Below are positions 43,763 to 53,400 of a stretch of DNA of 64,000 nt, piece by piece. Both the position numbers and the translations under genes were made by a program. How positions within the stretch are numbered: the stretch's first letter is position 1; each line of letters begins with the position of its first letter. The DNA is from DATJGR01 sp963735085 (GTDB taxonomy: Bacteria; Pseudomonadota; Gammaproteobacteria; Pseudomonadales; Azotimanducaceae). Where the stretch lies: contig CAVTJP010000005.1 of assembly GCA_963735085.1 (NCBI GenBank), positions 744,001-808,000 on the forward strand, given 5' to 3'. The notes beneath the pieces were generated by a model that did no database searches, had not been told where the DNA came from, and saw nothing but the letters and a program-made list of their open reading frames with translations.

Positions 43763-46700
43763 GTGGAACCCGAACTAGCGAGAAGGATCGTGTCCATCGA
43801 CACCGCCGAGCCCACAGTGGGTACCTTGCTGGCCAGCGGCCGATACGAACTGCTACAACGAATCGGCCGCGGCGCGGTTGGCAATGTCTTTCGCGCCCGC
43901 GATCATGCGCGCAACGTCGAGATTGCGCTGAAAACGGTGGTCAGCACCGAACCTACGTTCATCCTCTCGCTCAAGAGCGAATTCCGGCGCTTGCCCGAGA
44001 TGCGGCATCGGAACCTCGTCCGGTTTTACGAACTCGTCGCCGAAGGTGAACCGCACTTTTTCACCATGGAACTGATCGACGGCGTCGATCTGCAGAGCTA
44101 CGTTTGGCAGAGCCGGACGTTTCCCGGATTGAGCGAAGCGCTGGAGTCCCGGCTTATCAGCGCGCTGCCGCAGCTAGCCGACGGCATGTGTGCGCTCCAT
44201 GCCCAGGGCGAGCTTCACCGGGACATCAAACCGTCCAACATCATGGTTTCCACGTCCGGGCGCGTCGTGCTGCTCGATTTCGGCCTGGCGACCTCGATGT
44301 ACCTTGACGGCTTGACGCGCACCATCGGCGCTGGCACGCCGCGGTACTGGGCACCGGAGCAGATCGCCGGACAACCTGGACCGCACTCGGATTGGTTCAG
44401 CGTCGGCGTGACGGTGTTCCATCTGCTTACCGGTACCTGGGTGTCACCGGCCATCATGGTTGCGCCGGACGAAGACGACTGGGCGTTTCTCCAACTGGTA
44501 CCCGAACGGTATCGGAGCCCGCTACGCAGCCTGCTCACGGTCGAGCCGCATCGGCGCGGAGGCGCCGAGTGCATCGACGCACTCGTCGACGCGCTGGGTG
44601 CATCACCCGCCCCGGCAAATGGACACCTCCGCGAGCCACACAGCGAGTTGGTGGGTCGCGAAACAGAGTTGGCAGCCTTGGCCACAGAGTTCGAGAAGGC
44701 TCCATCGCGGCCCCACATCGTTCACGTCGTTGGTGAATCCGGAATCGGCAAGACCACGCTCGTTCGCACGTTCCTCGCATCGAAAGTCGCGGATCGCGGA
44801 CTCGTCGCGCTGACGGGACGATGTAGACGCAACGAAACCGTTCAATTCCGTGCAATCGATCCTTTAGTCGATGGGTTGGCGCGCTACCTGAGCCACATGC
44901 CGCCACACGAGGTGATCTCATTGATCCCACGGTCGCGCTATGCCGCGCCGCTGCTCAGTCGGTTTCCGGTGCTCGGCGTCGTGGAAGCACTGGCGGCGCT
45001 GCCGGAAGAACAGACCCTGGAGCCAATCGAGGCGCGGCGTCGCGCGTTGAGTGGGCTTCGCGATCTGCTGCTGCGTCTGGGCGACCGGAGGCGGGTGGTC
45101 ATGTGGATCGATGACGCGCAGTGGGGCGACCTCGACAGCGTGCTGGCCCTGCGAGAGTTGCTCAAGGGAGACGAGCCGCCAAATGTGTTCATCATCCTCA
45201 GCTATCGTTCCGGTGATCATCCGTTCGTCGAGCAGCTCCGCGACGTCGAGCGCGAATTCGACATCACCAATACCGTGCTGCCTGTTTCACCGCTCGACGA
45301 TGCAACCGCGGCGGCATTGTTCAGCCAGCTCGCCGGGACCGATCAAGGCAGTGATGTTCGTTCCGTGGTCGCCCAGGCGGGCGGATCACCGTTCCTGATA
45401 GGTGAATTGTCGCGTTTGATCGAACTGCGCAGCGGCGTGGGCACTCACACGACGCTGCACAGCTCGATTGGCCAGCGTCTTGAACAGCTCCCAGAAAAGC
45501 TGCGCGAGCTTGTCGAAGTAGTCGCGACCGCCAATCACCCGCTGCCGGTCGAGTTTGCAGTCGACATCGTCAATGGGAGCATAGACTCCAACGACATCGA
45601 AGAGGTTTCGAGTCTGTGTTGGATCAACGTTGTGGGTGACGACGAGACGTCTCTGGAGCCCTATCACGATCGTCTTCGCGAGGCCGTCGTCGACAGAATG
45701 GATGCGCATCGGCGGCAAAGCATCCACCTGGCCATTGCCGGGCGCATATTGGACGAGCCGAGCATCGATAGTGCGCTCAAAGTGGAGCACTGTCTGGCGG
45801 GCGGCGACACAGCGAATGCGTTTCGCTTCGCCGTAGCCGCCGCCGAAGAGGCGGCCTCGAAATATGCGTTTGACCAGGCCGTCCACTACTACCGGATCGC
45901 AGTCGGTGCAGCATCGGAGCCGGGCCCCGATTTGATGATCGCGTACGCGAACGCGCTGTCCAACAGCGGGCGGAGCGACCAGGCGGCCAGCGTGTTGACG
46001 GAGCTCATTTCGGCACCGCTGCCGATCGAGCGGCTCGTTCAGATCAGGATGCAAGCCGCGTCCGAGCACATGAAAGCGGCCAATCTGATCGACGCACACG
46101 AGATCATGAAGGAGCTGCTGCCCGAACTCGGTTTCCAGTACTCCGGCGACATCAAGAAATGTTTGCGTCTGGCGCGTTGGTATCGGATCCAGTCGCTCGT
46201 TCTATCGCTGATCTTTGGTTTCGACGAACGTCCGGGACGGCGCGACGGCAACAACGCAGGGATCTCCCAGATCATCGGGCTCGGATTGCGGGTGGCACCG
46301 GTCGCCCATGCAGAATCGGAGATCATTCTCACACGCGCGTTGCGCACCGCGCTGCTGCGGGGCAACCGTGACGTGCGCCGATACATCCTGTTCTACGAAG
46401 GCACGCGTCAGGCTGCGATCGGGAAAATGTATGCACGCAACAGCCGAAAAGTGCTGCGCGAGGCAAGCCGCGTATGGCGTAAATACGAGGCGCAGAGAAG
46501 GACGGAGGTGAACTCGATACTGCAGCAAGCCCACTACACGAGAACGGATGCGGCGCCGTTTCGCGCGCTCCTCGCCGATCGCGAGCTACCCGCCGCCGCG
46601 CGTTATGCATTAATCGAACTTGCCTACAAGAAGTTCTACGCAGCATTCTGCCTGGGCGCAGCGCATTACTTCCTCGGCGAGTGGCGGCGCTCCCGCTTGT

Positions 46701-47542
46701 GGTGGCGATTTGCCGAGGATGGCCTGCGTCGCCTTGCCGGCGGTGGCATCGTTTGGGAACTCGCGCAGGTCGACGAATATCTCGCCCCGTCGCTGATTTT
46801 CGCCGGCGCCATTGAGGAGCTCAACCGGCGACTGGACGCGGGCCGGGAAAGCGCACGGATCCGCGGCGATGTCTTCGCTGACGCCGTCTACGAGACGGCC
46901 CTCGCTCCAGTCGTCGCATTGGCTCACGATAACCCCGGCGACGTTGTCGCCCGAATGACGCAGGCCCTGGATCGCGTTCGTTGCCAGCACTACGTCGGCA
47001 TGCATATCTTCTTGACGGTCAACGGCGTGCGCGTGCTGCTCTATCAGGACCAACCACAAGCCGCATGGGATCTAGTCGAGCGGCACTGGTCTGGCCTAGT
47101 GGACGCCGGAAACTTCGAGATGGAAATGCTCGGCGGCCTGCTGCGCTTCGCGCGGCTTTGTGCGGCCGTCGCGCTGGCGAACCACATCGGGCGGCAGGAT
47201 GAACGCTTCAAGGCGCTCGTTGGCGCGACGCGCGACGAGGCGGGGCATCTCAAGCGGTCGCGACTGCCCCACGCCACCGGCTTCGCACATTCCGCCGAAG
47301 CGACGATCGCCGCGCTCGTCGGAGAGCGCAAACAATGCATCGCTCAGCTCGAGGCGGCGATCGTCGCTTACCAACGTGCCGACATGCCACTCATGGCGGC
47401 CGCCACCCGGTTGCAGCTCGGTTCGTTCGCCGCCGACCGGCAGACGCGCACGGACACCGCCGAACAGTGGCTTCGCGATCACGGCATTGTCCGGCCGGAC
47501 AAATTCGCAAGCGCCATGATTCCCCCGATCGTGCTGCGTTAG
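43763..47542 (+). CDS. PknK-like serine/threonine kinase fused to an AAA/STAND-type ATPase and TPR-like helices
   Basis: 1259 residues from GTG. Kinase domain ~25-285: Gly-loop IGRGAVGNVF, lysine in EIALKTV (~55), HRDIKPSNIM (catalytic loop, ~151) and DFGLAT (~172), plus APEQIAG. Then ~297 begins an ATPase: LVGRETELAALATEFEK, P-loop GESGIGKTTLVRTF (~323) and WIDDAQWGDLDSVLALRELLK (Walker B-like). The rest is helical with repeats resembling TPR/STAND sensor regions (YYRIAVGAASEPG, QAASVLTEL). This is the architecture of PknK and ATP-dependent LuxR-like STAND regulators but with no LuxR DNA-binding domain. It ends 21 bp before the TIR gene. Confidence 0.88.
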   Translation: MEPELARRIVSIDTAEPTVGTLLASGRYELLQRIGRGAVGNVFRARDHARNVEIALKTVVSTEPTFILSLKSEFRRLPEMRHRNLVRFYELVAEGEPHFFTMELIDGVDLQSYVWQSRTFPGLSEALESRLISALPQLADGMCALHAQGELHRDIKPSNIMVSTSGRVVLLDFGLATSMYLDGLTRTIGAGTPRYWAPEQIAGQPGPHSDWFSVGVTVFHLLTGTWVSPAIMVAPDEDDWAFLQLVPERYRSPLRSLLTVEPHRRGGAECIDALVDALGASPAPANGHLREPHSELVGRETELAALATEFEKAPSRPHIVHVVGESGIGKTTLVRTFLASKVADRGLVALTGRCRRNETVQFRAIDPLVDGLARYLSHMPPHEVISLIPRSRYAAPLLSRFPVLGVVEALAALPEEQTLEPIEARRRALSGLRDLLLRLGDRRRVVMWIDDAQWGDLDSVLALRELLKGDEPPNVFIILSYRSGDHPFVEQLRDVEREFDITNTVLPVSPLDDATAAALFSQLAGTDQGSDVRSVVAQAGGSPFLIGELSRLIELRSGVGTHTTLHSSIGQRLEQLPEKLRELVEVVATANHPLPVEFAVDIVNGSIDSNDIEEVSSLCWINVVGDDETSLEPYHDRLREAVVDRMDAHRRQSIHLAIAGRILDEPSIDSALKVEHCLAGGDTANAFRFAVAAAEEAASKYAFDQAVHYYRIAVGAASEPGPDLMIAYANALSNSGRSDQAASVLTELISAPLPIERLVQIRMQAASEHMKAANLIDAHEIMKELLPELGFQYSGDIKKCLRLARWYRIQSLVLSLIFGFDERPGRRDGNNAGISQIIGLGLRVAPVAHAESEIILTRALRTALLRGNRDVRRYILFYEGTRQAAIGKMYARNSRKVLREASRVWRKYEAQRRTEVNSILQQAHYTRTDAAPFRALLADRELPAAARYALIELAYKKFYAAFCLGAAHYFLGEWRRSRLWWRFAEDGLRRLAGGGIVWELAQVDEYLAPSLIFAGAIEELNRRLDAGRESARIRGDVFADAVYETALAPVVALAHDNPGDVVARMTQALDRVRCQHYVGMHIFLTVNGVRVLLYQDQPQAAWDLVERHWSGLVDAGNFEMEMLGGLLRFARLCAAVALANHIGRQDERFKALVGATRDEAGHLKRSRLPHATGFAHSAEATIAALVGERKQCIAQLEAAIVAYQRADMPLMAAATRLQLGSFAADRQTRTDTAEQWLRDHGIVRPDKFASAMIPPIVLR

Positions 47543-47562
47543 GCTGCCTCTCGCCCCAGCCC

Positions 47563-48972
47563 ATGGCAGATGTATTCGTCAGCTACGCGCGCAGCGACCG
47601 GGGTCGCGTGCAGCCGCTGATCGATGCGCTCGAGGGCGCCGGCTTGACGGTGTGGTGGGACCGCGAGATCGTCGTCGGCTGGGACTTCGAGCACGTCATC
47701 GAACGCGAGATCCAGCAGGCCAAGTGCGTCCTGGTGGTCTGGTCGCATGCATCGGTGCGGTCACGTTGGGTGTTCAAGGAAGCCTACGCTGGCCTGGAGC
47801 GCGCAATTCTGGTGCCTGTTTCGATCGATTCAGTCAGCGTCCCAATGGCATTCGGTCACGTCGACACAGCACCCTTAAACCCGCCGATCGATATCGGCGA
47901 CGAACAGGCGAAACGAGTACTCGCCCGTGTTTCGAACCTGGTCGCACGAAGTGCGCCGCGCCGTGCCGATGCGGCCGAGCCTGTCTCGAGAGAATCGCTG
48001 ACCCGCTCCGCGCACACTGCAAGAAGGGTCATTCAATCGCATCGTGATATGGGCCATCAGCAGCCGCTCGAGCAGATCGCGCTGCACAACTTCAATCAGG
48101 GCACACCCGTCTCGGTGCAGCGAGCTCTCGAGTACTTCGATGAAATCGTCCACGACCAGCCGAGGCATTACACGTCGCTCTGGGGCTGCCAGCGTTGTTG
48201 CAGCGTGCTGGCGTTGATGGAAGGCGACGCCAACTGGCTCGCGGAAGCCAACAAATACGTCGATCGAGCGTGGGCCAATGGTATCTATCTCGTAACCTCT
48301 CGCATCGTTCTGAGCGGTCGCCTGCCGGAGATTGAACAGCAGTGCCGACCGCGCAATGATGCGGGGTTCCTCGAGCGACTTCGATACGGAGCCGATATCC
48401 TGCTGACGTCGGGCCTGCCGGCAGAGGCGCTGGTTCATCTGGAGCACGCGCAACAGTTGGCGCCCCTGCACGCCGATGTCATTCTTGGGCTCGCGCGCGC
48501 GCAGATGTGCCTCGGCAACGTTCCGAAGGCGATTGACCTGTTGGAACAGGGTCTAACCTGGTGGCCACAGTCATTCATGCTCACCTGCTACCACGGATTT
48601 CTGTCCGCAATGACGGATGACACCGACTCACTGAGGCGCGCGTTGCCGGCCCTGGATCAGAGCGTCGGCGGCCAGAACGACGTGACCACATTTCTGCGCG
48701 GCGAGTTGCTCCGGTTGGACGCAGGCGAGGCTCAGGGTACGTCGCGCATCACCAGCCCTACGCTGCGCGCCGTCGCCGCGCTGCGGCGCGGTGATATGGC
48801 TGGCAGCGTGGCGCACCTTCAGCAGGCCGTCCAATCGCGAGATGCACTGGCCATCACGCTTGCTGCGGAATTTCGCAGTTTTACGCAGCTTCGCGACCAC
48901 CCCGATTTCGCCAGACTCTGCGATCAGATCAACGTCGGCGACCGTTGGCGGGAACGTCTGACAGCGCGATAG
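47563..48972 (+). CDS. TIR-domain protein with TPR-like repeats
   Basis: 469 residues. Residues 1-~130 are a TIR domain: MADVFVSYARSDRGRVQPLIDALEGAGLTVWWDREI, then VLVVWSHASVRSRWVFKEAYAGLERA, where Glu73 lies where the catalytic Glu of NADase TIR domains is found. Residues ~150-460 are TPR-like helices (ALEYFDEIVHDQPRHYTSLWG, EALVHLEHAQQLAPLHADVILGLARAQMCLGN, AIDLLEQGLTWWPQ). Role could be signalling, assembly, or NAD+ cleavage in defence. It is sandwiched between the kinase/ATPase and the P450, all on the same strand. Confidence 0.88.
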   Translation: MADVFVSYARSDRGRVQPLIDALEGAGLTVWWDREIVVGWDFEHVIEREIQQAKCVLVVWSHASVRSRWVFKEAYAGLERAILVPVSIDSVSVPMAFGHVDTAPLNPPIDIGDEQAKRVLARVSNLVARSAPRRADAAEPVSRESLTRSAHTARRVIQSHRDMGHQQPLEQIALHNFNQGTPVSVQRALEYFDEIVHDQPRHYTSLWGCQRCCSVLALMEGDANWLAEANKYVDRAWANGIYLVTSRIVLSGRLPEIEQQCRPRNDAGFLERLRYGADILLTSGLPAEALVHLEHAQQLAPLHADVILGLARAQMCLGNVPKAIDLLEQGLTWWPQSFMLTCYHGFLSAMTDDTDSLRRALPALDQSVGGQNDVTTFLRGELLRLDAGEAQGTSRITSPTLRAVAALRRGDMAGSVAHLQQAVQSRDALAITLAAEFRSFTQLRDHPDFARLCDQINVGDRWRERLTAR

Positions 48973-49074
48973 CAGTGTGCTTTGACGGCCCGCGCCGAGC
49001 GGTGTAGAAACCTACGAAGTCTCGTCGGCCGAGTGTACGCGGAGTCCTTCAACGACCTGTCAGGGAGATCGCCA

Positions 49075-50409
49075 GTGCGCAGATCGCAGGGCCAACTGCC
49101 GTCCGGCCCCAGGATGTCGCCCTTCGAGCAGAGTTGTGCGTTTACCTACCACACGACGGCGTTTCTGGACGAGTGCCGGCAACGCTACGGACCGGTCTTC
49201 ACGATCAGTACCATGACCATTCGCGACATCGTGATGGTGGCGGACCCCGACCTGGCAACCGAGATACTCGCAAAGAACAATCAGCACATCTTCGTGGCCG
49301 GCGCTGCCAACAAGCGAACGCTGGTGCACCAGGCGCTGGGTGAAAGCTTCCTAATGGCGCTCGACGGCGAGGCGCACGAGGCAGCCCGCCGCCGCCTCGG
49401 CGGCATTCTCGAAGAAGCCCGTCACGGGTTTCTCGATGACATCCGCAAGTTGGTACTCGACTGCGTCGCGTTGTGGCCTCGTAACGACCCCTTCTCGTTG
49501 CTGGCGGAAATGGAGTATCTGGCGCTGGACGTGATCCTGACGACGATACTCGGTCGCATCGACGCGACACGACGAAAGGCGATCGGGCGAGCCGTGCATG
49601 AAATGATCGAGACCGCGCACTGCAACGGCCAACCAACGCTGTTTCCCGACGTTGCGCGGTTCTGGCCGGCGCGGGAGCGCGCCTGGGCACTGCTGGATGA
49701 GGAAATCAAGCAGCGGCGATTGGAAGGCGGTCTGGGACGAAAAGACGCGCTGTCGATCCTCGTCAATCCAACGCAGCGTGACCCGGGCCCATGCGTGAAC
49801 GATCGGACTCTTCGTGAAACGCTGCTGGCGCTGTGTGTGGCGGGCTACGATACCACCGCCACGACGCTCGCCTGGTCGTTCCATCATCTACTGCAAAGCG
49901 CGCCGGCAATCGCGGCATTGCGGCCGGAGTGCGAACGGATCGCAAGCACGCCCGAACTCGACCCGGACGACGTCATCAGTCACTCCAGTGTCATCGGCAG
50001 GGTACTCAACGAAACCTCGCGTCTGCACCCGATATCGCCGGTCATCAACCGTCTTGCAACGCGTCTGGTACGGCTTGGCGACTGGGTGATTCCAAAGGGA
50101 ACGATGGTCTGCCCGTGCATCTACTTGCTGCACCGAAACCCGGCTCTTGGCGATAACCTCGACCGATTCGTCTTCGACCGTCGACCGCTGAGACCCGATT
50201 CGGGATTTCTTCCGTTCGGCGGCGGCAATCGGCAGTGCATCGGCATGCGCTTCGCAAAAGTGGAAATGCGCGTCGTGCTGAGCGTCATCCTCACTCAGGT
50301 CGAACTCAGCCTGATGCAACGCAGAACAGCGGCGAAGCGCCGGGTGTTCGTGTTCGTGCCCGACAGCGGCGTCCCGGTCGTCGCCCGCGATCGATTGCAC
50401 GCAAGTTAA
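49075..50409 (+). CDS. Cytochrome P450
   Basis: 444 residues. Soluble, no N-terminal membrane anchor. I-helix motif AGYDTT (256-261), ExxR as ETSR (313-316), and the heme loop FGGGNRQCIGMRFA with Cys388 as the axial ligand. It is a class-I type that needs ferredoxin/reductase from elsewhere. Start: GTG 49075 with AGGGAG 7 bp upstream is preferred over TTG 48982. It lies 102 bp after the TIR gene and ends 7 bp from the stop of the convergent FAD oxidoreductase. Position suggests it acts on the product of the prenyl operon. Confidence 0.93.
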   Translation: MRRSQGQLPSGPRMSPFEQSCAFTYHTTAFLDECRQRYGPVFTISTMTIRDIVMVADPDLATEILAKNNQHIFVAGAANKRTLVHQALGESFLMALDGEAHEAARRRLGGILEEARHGFLDDIRKLVLDCVALWPRNDPFSLLAEMEYLALDVILTTILGRIDATRRKAIGRAVHEMIETAHCNGQPTLFPDVARFWPARERAWALLDEEIKQRRLEGGLGRKDALSILVNPTQRDPGPCVNDRTLRETLLALCVAGYDTTATTLAWSFHHLLQSAPAIAALRPECERIASTPELDPDDVISHSSVIGRVLNETSRLHPISPVINRLATRLVRLGDWVIPKGTMVCPCIYLLHRNPALGDNLDRFVFDRRPLRPDSGFLPFGGGNRQCIGMRFAKVEMRVVLSVILTQVELSLMQRRTAAKRRVFVFVPDSGVPVVARDRLHAS

Positions 50410-50416
50410 CTCGGGG

Positions 50417-53400
50417 TCAGCGTTCCAGGTTCTTCATGTTCTTGACGATGACGTCGATCGACTCGCTCGACAGCTCTGTAAGCTTCTTGAGCTGTGACAG
50501 CAGCGCATCGAATCCGGCGAATTTCAGATCCGCGTAACCGCGCAGGAATTCCCAATCCTTCGCCGGCTGCTGCAGAGCGTTCTCGATCAACTGGGTAAGG
50601 TTGAACACCGGTCTGTCGTTCGGATCATCCCGAATCGGCAGTCGATCGATTGCCTCAGGTATCTCCAGAACGTCCAGGAAGTGCGGGATACGCCGATCGA
50701 ACAGCGCTGCATCGAGACGCTTGAACGGCGCGAGATCCGGGATTTCGTGATCGGCAGGATTCCAGATATCGACAACGTCGCCGAGCGACGTGCCGCCGCC
50801 GTTGTACAACTCCTGAAGGCGCGTGCCCAACAGCTCATCGATGATTGCATTGGACGCATGGCGGCCGGATTCGTTGGCGGATTCCATCGTTGTGAGGCGG
50901 GTATGCGTCGCCATGAAATTGCCGGCCATCACCCAGCGCGAGTTCGAAATCTGGTACCTGACCTCACGACTATTGTCATCGAGCTGCTGCAGCCCGGGAC
51001 GGTATTCCCATTGGCCGGGCAGGTTGATCATCAGCATGTTCTGGTTGACAACGAGCGTGTCACGCCCCGATGCAACACCCGGCGCAACGTAACTCGTCCG
51101 CCACGGCCTGAGCTCCGGCGACGACAGCTCGCTCGGCCCGTATATCAAACCATCGTCGATCTGATAGTACCGGGGCGGCGTCACCCGTTGACGGTATTCA
51201 CGCGGCTCCACCTCGATGAGCTGATTCCAACTGTAGGTCGCGAGTTGCACTGGCGAGGACTGCCATGCGGATAGCCGCAGGTTGCCACCCCGCGTTGTGT
51301 AGGGCCGGTAGAAGTTGCCGATATCGATGGACAGCTGGCCAAGGTAGCCGCGCGAAACCCACGGCCGCCGGCGCCCGATGAAGATCTGGCCGACCCCGGA
51401 AATTCCCCACGCTGACTGCGGCAACACAAAGTGCCCGTAGCCAATGCGGACCAACTCGCGGAAGTAGTATTGGACGCCGTTCAGGTCGCGGAGCGGAAAG
51501 CGAAACTGCGGCTGCGGCAGGCCGAACACGTCCCGCTCGACACCGTACGGCGAATCCGGCGGATCGCGGCCCACCGGCTGTCCGAGCGCGTCGCGCCGGT
51601 TTGCATGACGGTCGAAATCGAGCAGCCTTGCGAAATCACCATCGAGCCTCGAGAGTGCCCGGGCGCGACTCTCCGCGACATCGATCAGATAGGCGCCCAG
51701 ATCAGGCAGAGTCGGCTGGGGTTCCAATCCCAGAACGACTCGTGATATCTCGACCTCGAGTTGCAGCATTCCAGCCGGCAGGAAGCGCGTCACGTGTACG
51801 CGGTCGCGGATTTCGCGCACTCGGGTACGCAGGACGTTGACGTTGTGTGCGTCGCGAAGATCTGAATTGATCTCGGCTTCGATCGTGTCCACCAGCGGGT
51901 CGACCTTACTCAAGGCTCGCCAGTTCGTGATTTCTTCCAGATCGCTCTTCAGACTTTCCGTCGCGTGCACGGCTGTGGCGGAGATCGCCGGCGCGCTGCG
52001 TGGTTGCGAAACACCTCGCGCGAGCCGGGCTGTGGCCGAGGTCGTCGGACCCGCGTCACTTCTTAGCTGATATCTGACCTGCGCATCGGAGAACTCGAGT
52101 GCAGCGCGCAGCTCATCTACTGCCTTGATCAGAGCCGTCAGCCAGAAGGCGTCCTCCACATCGCTTCGTTCGGCATCGGACACCGTCAGCCTGGGCTGTT
52201 GTTGCCAAATGCTCTTCAGCCGCAGCGCACTCGAATATTTCAGTTCGAATTGGTCGACATCCCATAGGTACTCGGTTGCCAACGCGTAGGGCAGCGCATA
52301 GATATAGAAATCGGGCGTGGGTTCTCGTTCGCTCCCCGCCGAGCTGCCCTCATAGTCACGCGGACGCTCGTAGAACCGGTCGTACGGGTTTTCCGGCTGC
52401 GGCTTGCCGCAAGGTCCATCGCCTGTTGCAACGGGCACGAGTTCCGACTCGACGAATTGCAAATGGTCGAGACGACCGCGGAAGAAACGCACGCCCTGGC
52501 GCGTCAAGTAACGCTTCCAATGCTGCAACCAGGCGGTAGAGGTTGGCCCGTTCAGCATCCGGTCGATGGGCCGGCCCGACTGCAACGCATCCAGCATCAT
52601 CTGCACCGAGACCGTGCCATTGGTGAGCGCATCGGTTTCGTCGGCGGACATCGCGACGAGCAACTGCGGAATTTCGCGCACGAGCTTGCCGCCCGCCTCC
52701 GAGTAACCGGATGTGTTGAGTGCGCCTTCCGGGTCCGGGTTGGCGTACTCGCTCTTACCGTCGACGAACTCCATCCACGAAAACTTCTCGTACAGTTGCC
52801 GTCGCGCCTCGCAGGACGTCATGAACTTCAGCACCTGCACCTGATAGCGCAACTGGTCGCGCAGACTGAAATCCAAGCCGTCGCTGATGTACTCGAGCTG
52901 TCGCCGCAACTGCTCGAGTGAGCCGCCTTCGGCGTGGTCGAACTGGCGGTAACTGCCGCCGCCTGAGGCCCCGATGCGAACCGGCGGCGGCTCGATGAGT
53001 TCGTCGAAGACCGTGCGGCCGGTTTCCACCCACCGCGCGTCCAGCACCGGCGTACGTCGCATCGTATCGAAGAGATGGCGATAGAATCCCGGGAAGAATC
53101 GGAAGCCGTGCTCGCCCATCACGACGTGTTCAATGACGTTGAACTCGACGATGTTCATTCGAAGCCGCCGCTCCACCACGCCATCACTCGCTGCGGCGGG
53201 CCGCGGCGCAGAGCCGCGGCAGATGAGGTGATCCGCAAAATTCTCCAGCGTGTCCTTAAGGATGGCCTCTACATCTGAATCGTTGGCGAGCTCGTCGACT
53301 CGCGCTTTCAGCGCATCGTTGCCCGAATTTCCGGCGTTCTCTATACACTTGACGATCTTGTTCTTGATGACGTGCGCCCAAGCGCGCGCGGCTGCGACGT

